Below, piece after piece: positions 61,843 to 64,000 of a DNA stretch of 64,000 nucleotides (positions within the stretch are counted from its first letter, which is position 1; each line of letters begins with the position of its first letter). The DNA is from Centrapalus pauciflorus (lineage: Eukaryota; Streptophyta; Magnoliopsida; Asterales; Asteraceae): positions 521,253 to 585,252 of the forward strand of contig JAANYP010002630.1 of the NCBI GenBank assembly GCA_020465985.1, written 5' to 3'. A model generated the notes under the pieces. The model was not told where the DNA came from, searched no databases, and saw nothing but the letters and a program-made list of their open reading frames with translations. Made by a program: the position numbers and the translations under genes.

Positions 61843-62387
61843 ACAGACACCTTAATACGGTACTAATAGTTTGAACAATCGACCGTTGTCATTGTTGTTA
61901 GAATAAGAAGGCGAACGTCAACGCCTCAACGGTTATTAGCGTTTATATTATAGAATTAGTTAAGGGTTTTTAATGATATAGAAAATATTGCTTGATCTTG
62001 TGTAGTTTTGTTATGGCTTTCATGTTAAATGAATCAGAAAATGTTGTTTTGCCTTTGTATTTTCTTCAATTATTTGACTCTTTAAAAAGAATAGTTTTAT
62101 AACTGAGTTGTTTTGTTTTGATTTGCTTTAGTTCATTGATAGCCTGTTGATATGATTCTTGTATTGTAAGTTTGTAATCACCATATACGTGTATTAATAA
62201 GGTGGTATTTGTTTAGAACTTTTGCTGAGTGGTGAAAAAACACAGTCAGGCATATCGTTATACATAGTACGTGGGTTAATTAACTTGTATATTAATACGA
62301 GGGATATATACATACATATTATTTATACTTAAAAGTATTGAGATTTTTATAATACGAATCTTAATTTAAGTTAATAATGGACACAAT
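61843..62387. other. Aminoacylase 3' UTR and flank
   Basis: A/T-rich 3' flank with no second gene. The transcript probably ends by about 62200 (GTATTAATAAGG near 62190 is a possible poly(A) context). Confidence 0.4.
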
Positions 62388-62581
62388 TAGAGGTGTAAAA
62401 GAGACGAGCCGGGCTCGGGCTCGTTTAAAAGTACCAGGCTCGAGCTTGGCTCGTGAATGATTTTACAAGCTCGAGGTCGGCTCAGACTTGACTCGTTTAT
62501 TATATATTATATATTATAGATTTTTTAATTAAATTTTATATAATACATTGATATAGTGTATATCTTTATTTTTATATTATT

Positions 62582-62630
<49 letters not shown>

Positions 62631-62842
62631 TTATTAATTGAAATATATATTTATATATGGGTTTATTTAAGCTCATTTAGGCACGCAAGCTCGATATGTG
62701 AAGCTCGGGTTCGAGCTCGTTTATTAAATGAGCTTGAGAATTTAGGTTCGAGCTTGGTTCGGGCTCATTTAACTCAAAGGTTTTTTTTTTTTTTTTTTTG
62801 AGATTTTAACGAGTCGAGTAGCCCATCTCATTTACAGCACTA
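62388..62842. repeat. hAT-type MITE, family E copy
   Basis: Ends TAGAGGTGTAAA and TTTACAGCACTA are inverted copies. GAGCCGGGCTCGGGCTCG and GCTCGGGTTCGAGCTCG words flank an A/T-rich centre that contains (TA)n at 62585-62624. The flanking octamers GACACAAT / GACAATGT are only partly alike. Confidence 0.7.
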
Positions 62843-64000
62843 GACAATGTAGACACAATAGTCTTCCATTTCATGTTGGCCAATGACATTATGCTAAACA
62901 TACATGAACATCTTATGCCAACTGCAACGAATCCACGTGTTCAAGCAAGGATGCCGAAACTTATTCCTAAAATTTTAGGGTTGCGTTTGGTACCAAGAAA
63001 TGAAAAAAATAAAATTGTCTTAGTTTTCAAGCTTTGTTGACAAAGTACCATGACATCAATTAAGATTTGACACATAGAATGTAGAAAAAATAATACAATC
63101 TCAATTCAATCTTTTGTTTCGATTTGAGAAGAAAACTAAAGAAGTGATATTTACATTAAAAAACCAATTCTTCATCATTCACTTGAGAATTGATGGTGAC
63201 ATCCACATCCTATGAAAGAATAAAGTTGAAAATCAATTCAATTTTATTCTCTTCATTCTTCGTATCAAAACGCACCAAATAAATGAGTTGCTTATTATTT
63301 GGTTTCATTTTTCCTTGTTAATATGCCATGTACATGGTTAATAAAATAACAGTTTTTTTTTTTTTAAAAAAAAAAGAAGAAAAAAAGAGTTGGATAAGTA
63401 TATAAATTTTAAAATTTTATAAATGTAAACATTGTGTATAATAGATTTGCAATTGAATGGTTCTTCCAACTTCCAAGGCCTTGAAAGTATGTTTGTTGTT
63501 CTTGAATCTTGATATACTGTTCTTTAAGGATCAAATTGTTAAAAGTTTCAGCACATAATACCCTAATTATGGTATGGAGATAATTTACAATACTTTTAGT
63601 TTTGGTTCATTTTAGGTATTATAGTTTTTCTTTGATCCGTTTTAGATGATAAATTTTTTATAATGGTCCATTTTAGTAATTAAAGTTTTCTAATATATCT
63701 GTTTTTGGTATTTAATTTTTTTGTATTGGTCAATTTTGATAATTAAGCTTTTTATAATGCATTATTTTGGTTTTTTTTTTTGGTGTGTAAAACATAAACT
63801 GGATCACTGTTAAAAGTTTAATAATTCAAATAGACTAAAAAAAGCTATATACCAAAAACAGACCAAACCTAAAAGGACACAAGTGTCTTATGATATTATC
63901 TGAAAAATTTTAATCATCTCAATCTATATATACAACCCTGACACCTATGTTTCTATGTTCTAACGAGACCAATCTCCGAATCTCTCACCTCTCTTTGGGA
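62843..64000. other. Intergenic DNA; degenerate tandem repeats; possible promoter at the edge
   Basis: About five degenerate 36-bp units (GGTCCATTTTAGTAATTAAA type) span 63595-63770. At 63924-63933 a CTATATATAC box is followed by a CT-rich stretch to the window end, which could be the start of another plus-strand gene. No coding sequence is visible yet. Confidence 0.4.

Overview
The window is nuclear DNA from a flowering plant, with intron-rich genes, long A/T-rich intergenic DNA and dense transposon debris. Two 2.2-2.5 kb solo LTRs, one carrying ACTCGGCGAGTT motifs, suggest Asteraceae and perhaps lettuce (Lactuca). That assignment is an inference from memory of such repeats, not a database result. 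No bacterial-type operons, CRISPR arrays or complete tRNA/rRNA genes were seen.

Three host genes are well supported. (1) eIF6, minus strand, CDS 16907-21955: seven coding exons giving 245 aa, with a further 5'-UTR exon near 23.1-23.2 kb that contains a GT/GA microsatellite. (2) A SERK-type LRR receptor kinase (BAK1/SERK family), plus strand, CDS 51676-57657: eleven exons giving 627 aa. (3) An intronless CDS for an aminoacylase-1-like M20 peptidase, plus strand, 60490-61842: 450 aa, with a likely 5'-UTR intron. The three are unrelated housekeeping or signalling genes and form no pathway. The last bases, from about 63.9 kb, may be the promoter of a further gene.

The rest is mobile-element strata. 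0-16 kb: a minus-strand LINE fragment, a complete SINE with a 13-bp target duplication, several MITE-like inverted-repeat elements, a 2.5 kb solo LTR inside a hAT-like element, and a decayed plastid 23S rRNA fragment. 23-30 kb: TA-microsatellite-flanked MITEs, a near-perfect 300-bp hairpin, and a hAT element nested in another hAT-like element. 34-37 kb: a 2.2 kb solo LTR with 5-bp target duplication inside a MITE whose intact relative lies in SERK intron 1; this LTR contains five tandem mini-hairpins with stem base changes that look compensatory.

The most unusual block is 38.7-46.0 kb. Two MITE-like elements and one copia-derived element lie side by side, separated and bounded by (TA)n arrays. 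The copia element (about 40080-45941) has recognisable LTR ends, primer-binding-like site, polypurine tract, gag zinc knuckle, integrase C-terminus and RT/RNase H pieces. Its gag core, integrase core and much of the RT are missing. Where the integrase core belongs there is an antisense ORF of 154 codons with its own TATA box and a DLNLS (EAR-like) motif. The leader carries a 53-aa two-membrane-segment ORF behind a promoter-like palindrome, and the gag region an 87-aa lysine-rich ORF. It is the best candidate here for something undescribed: a non-autonomous copia derivative with non-retroviral cargo.
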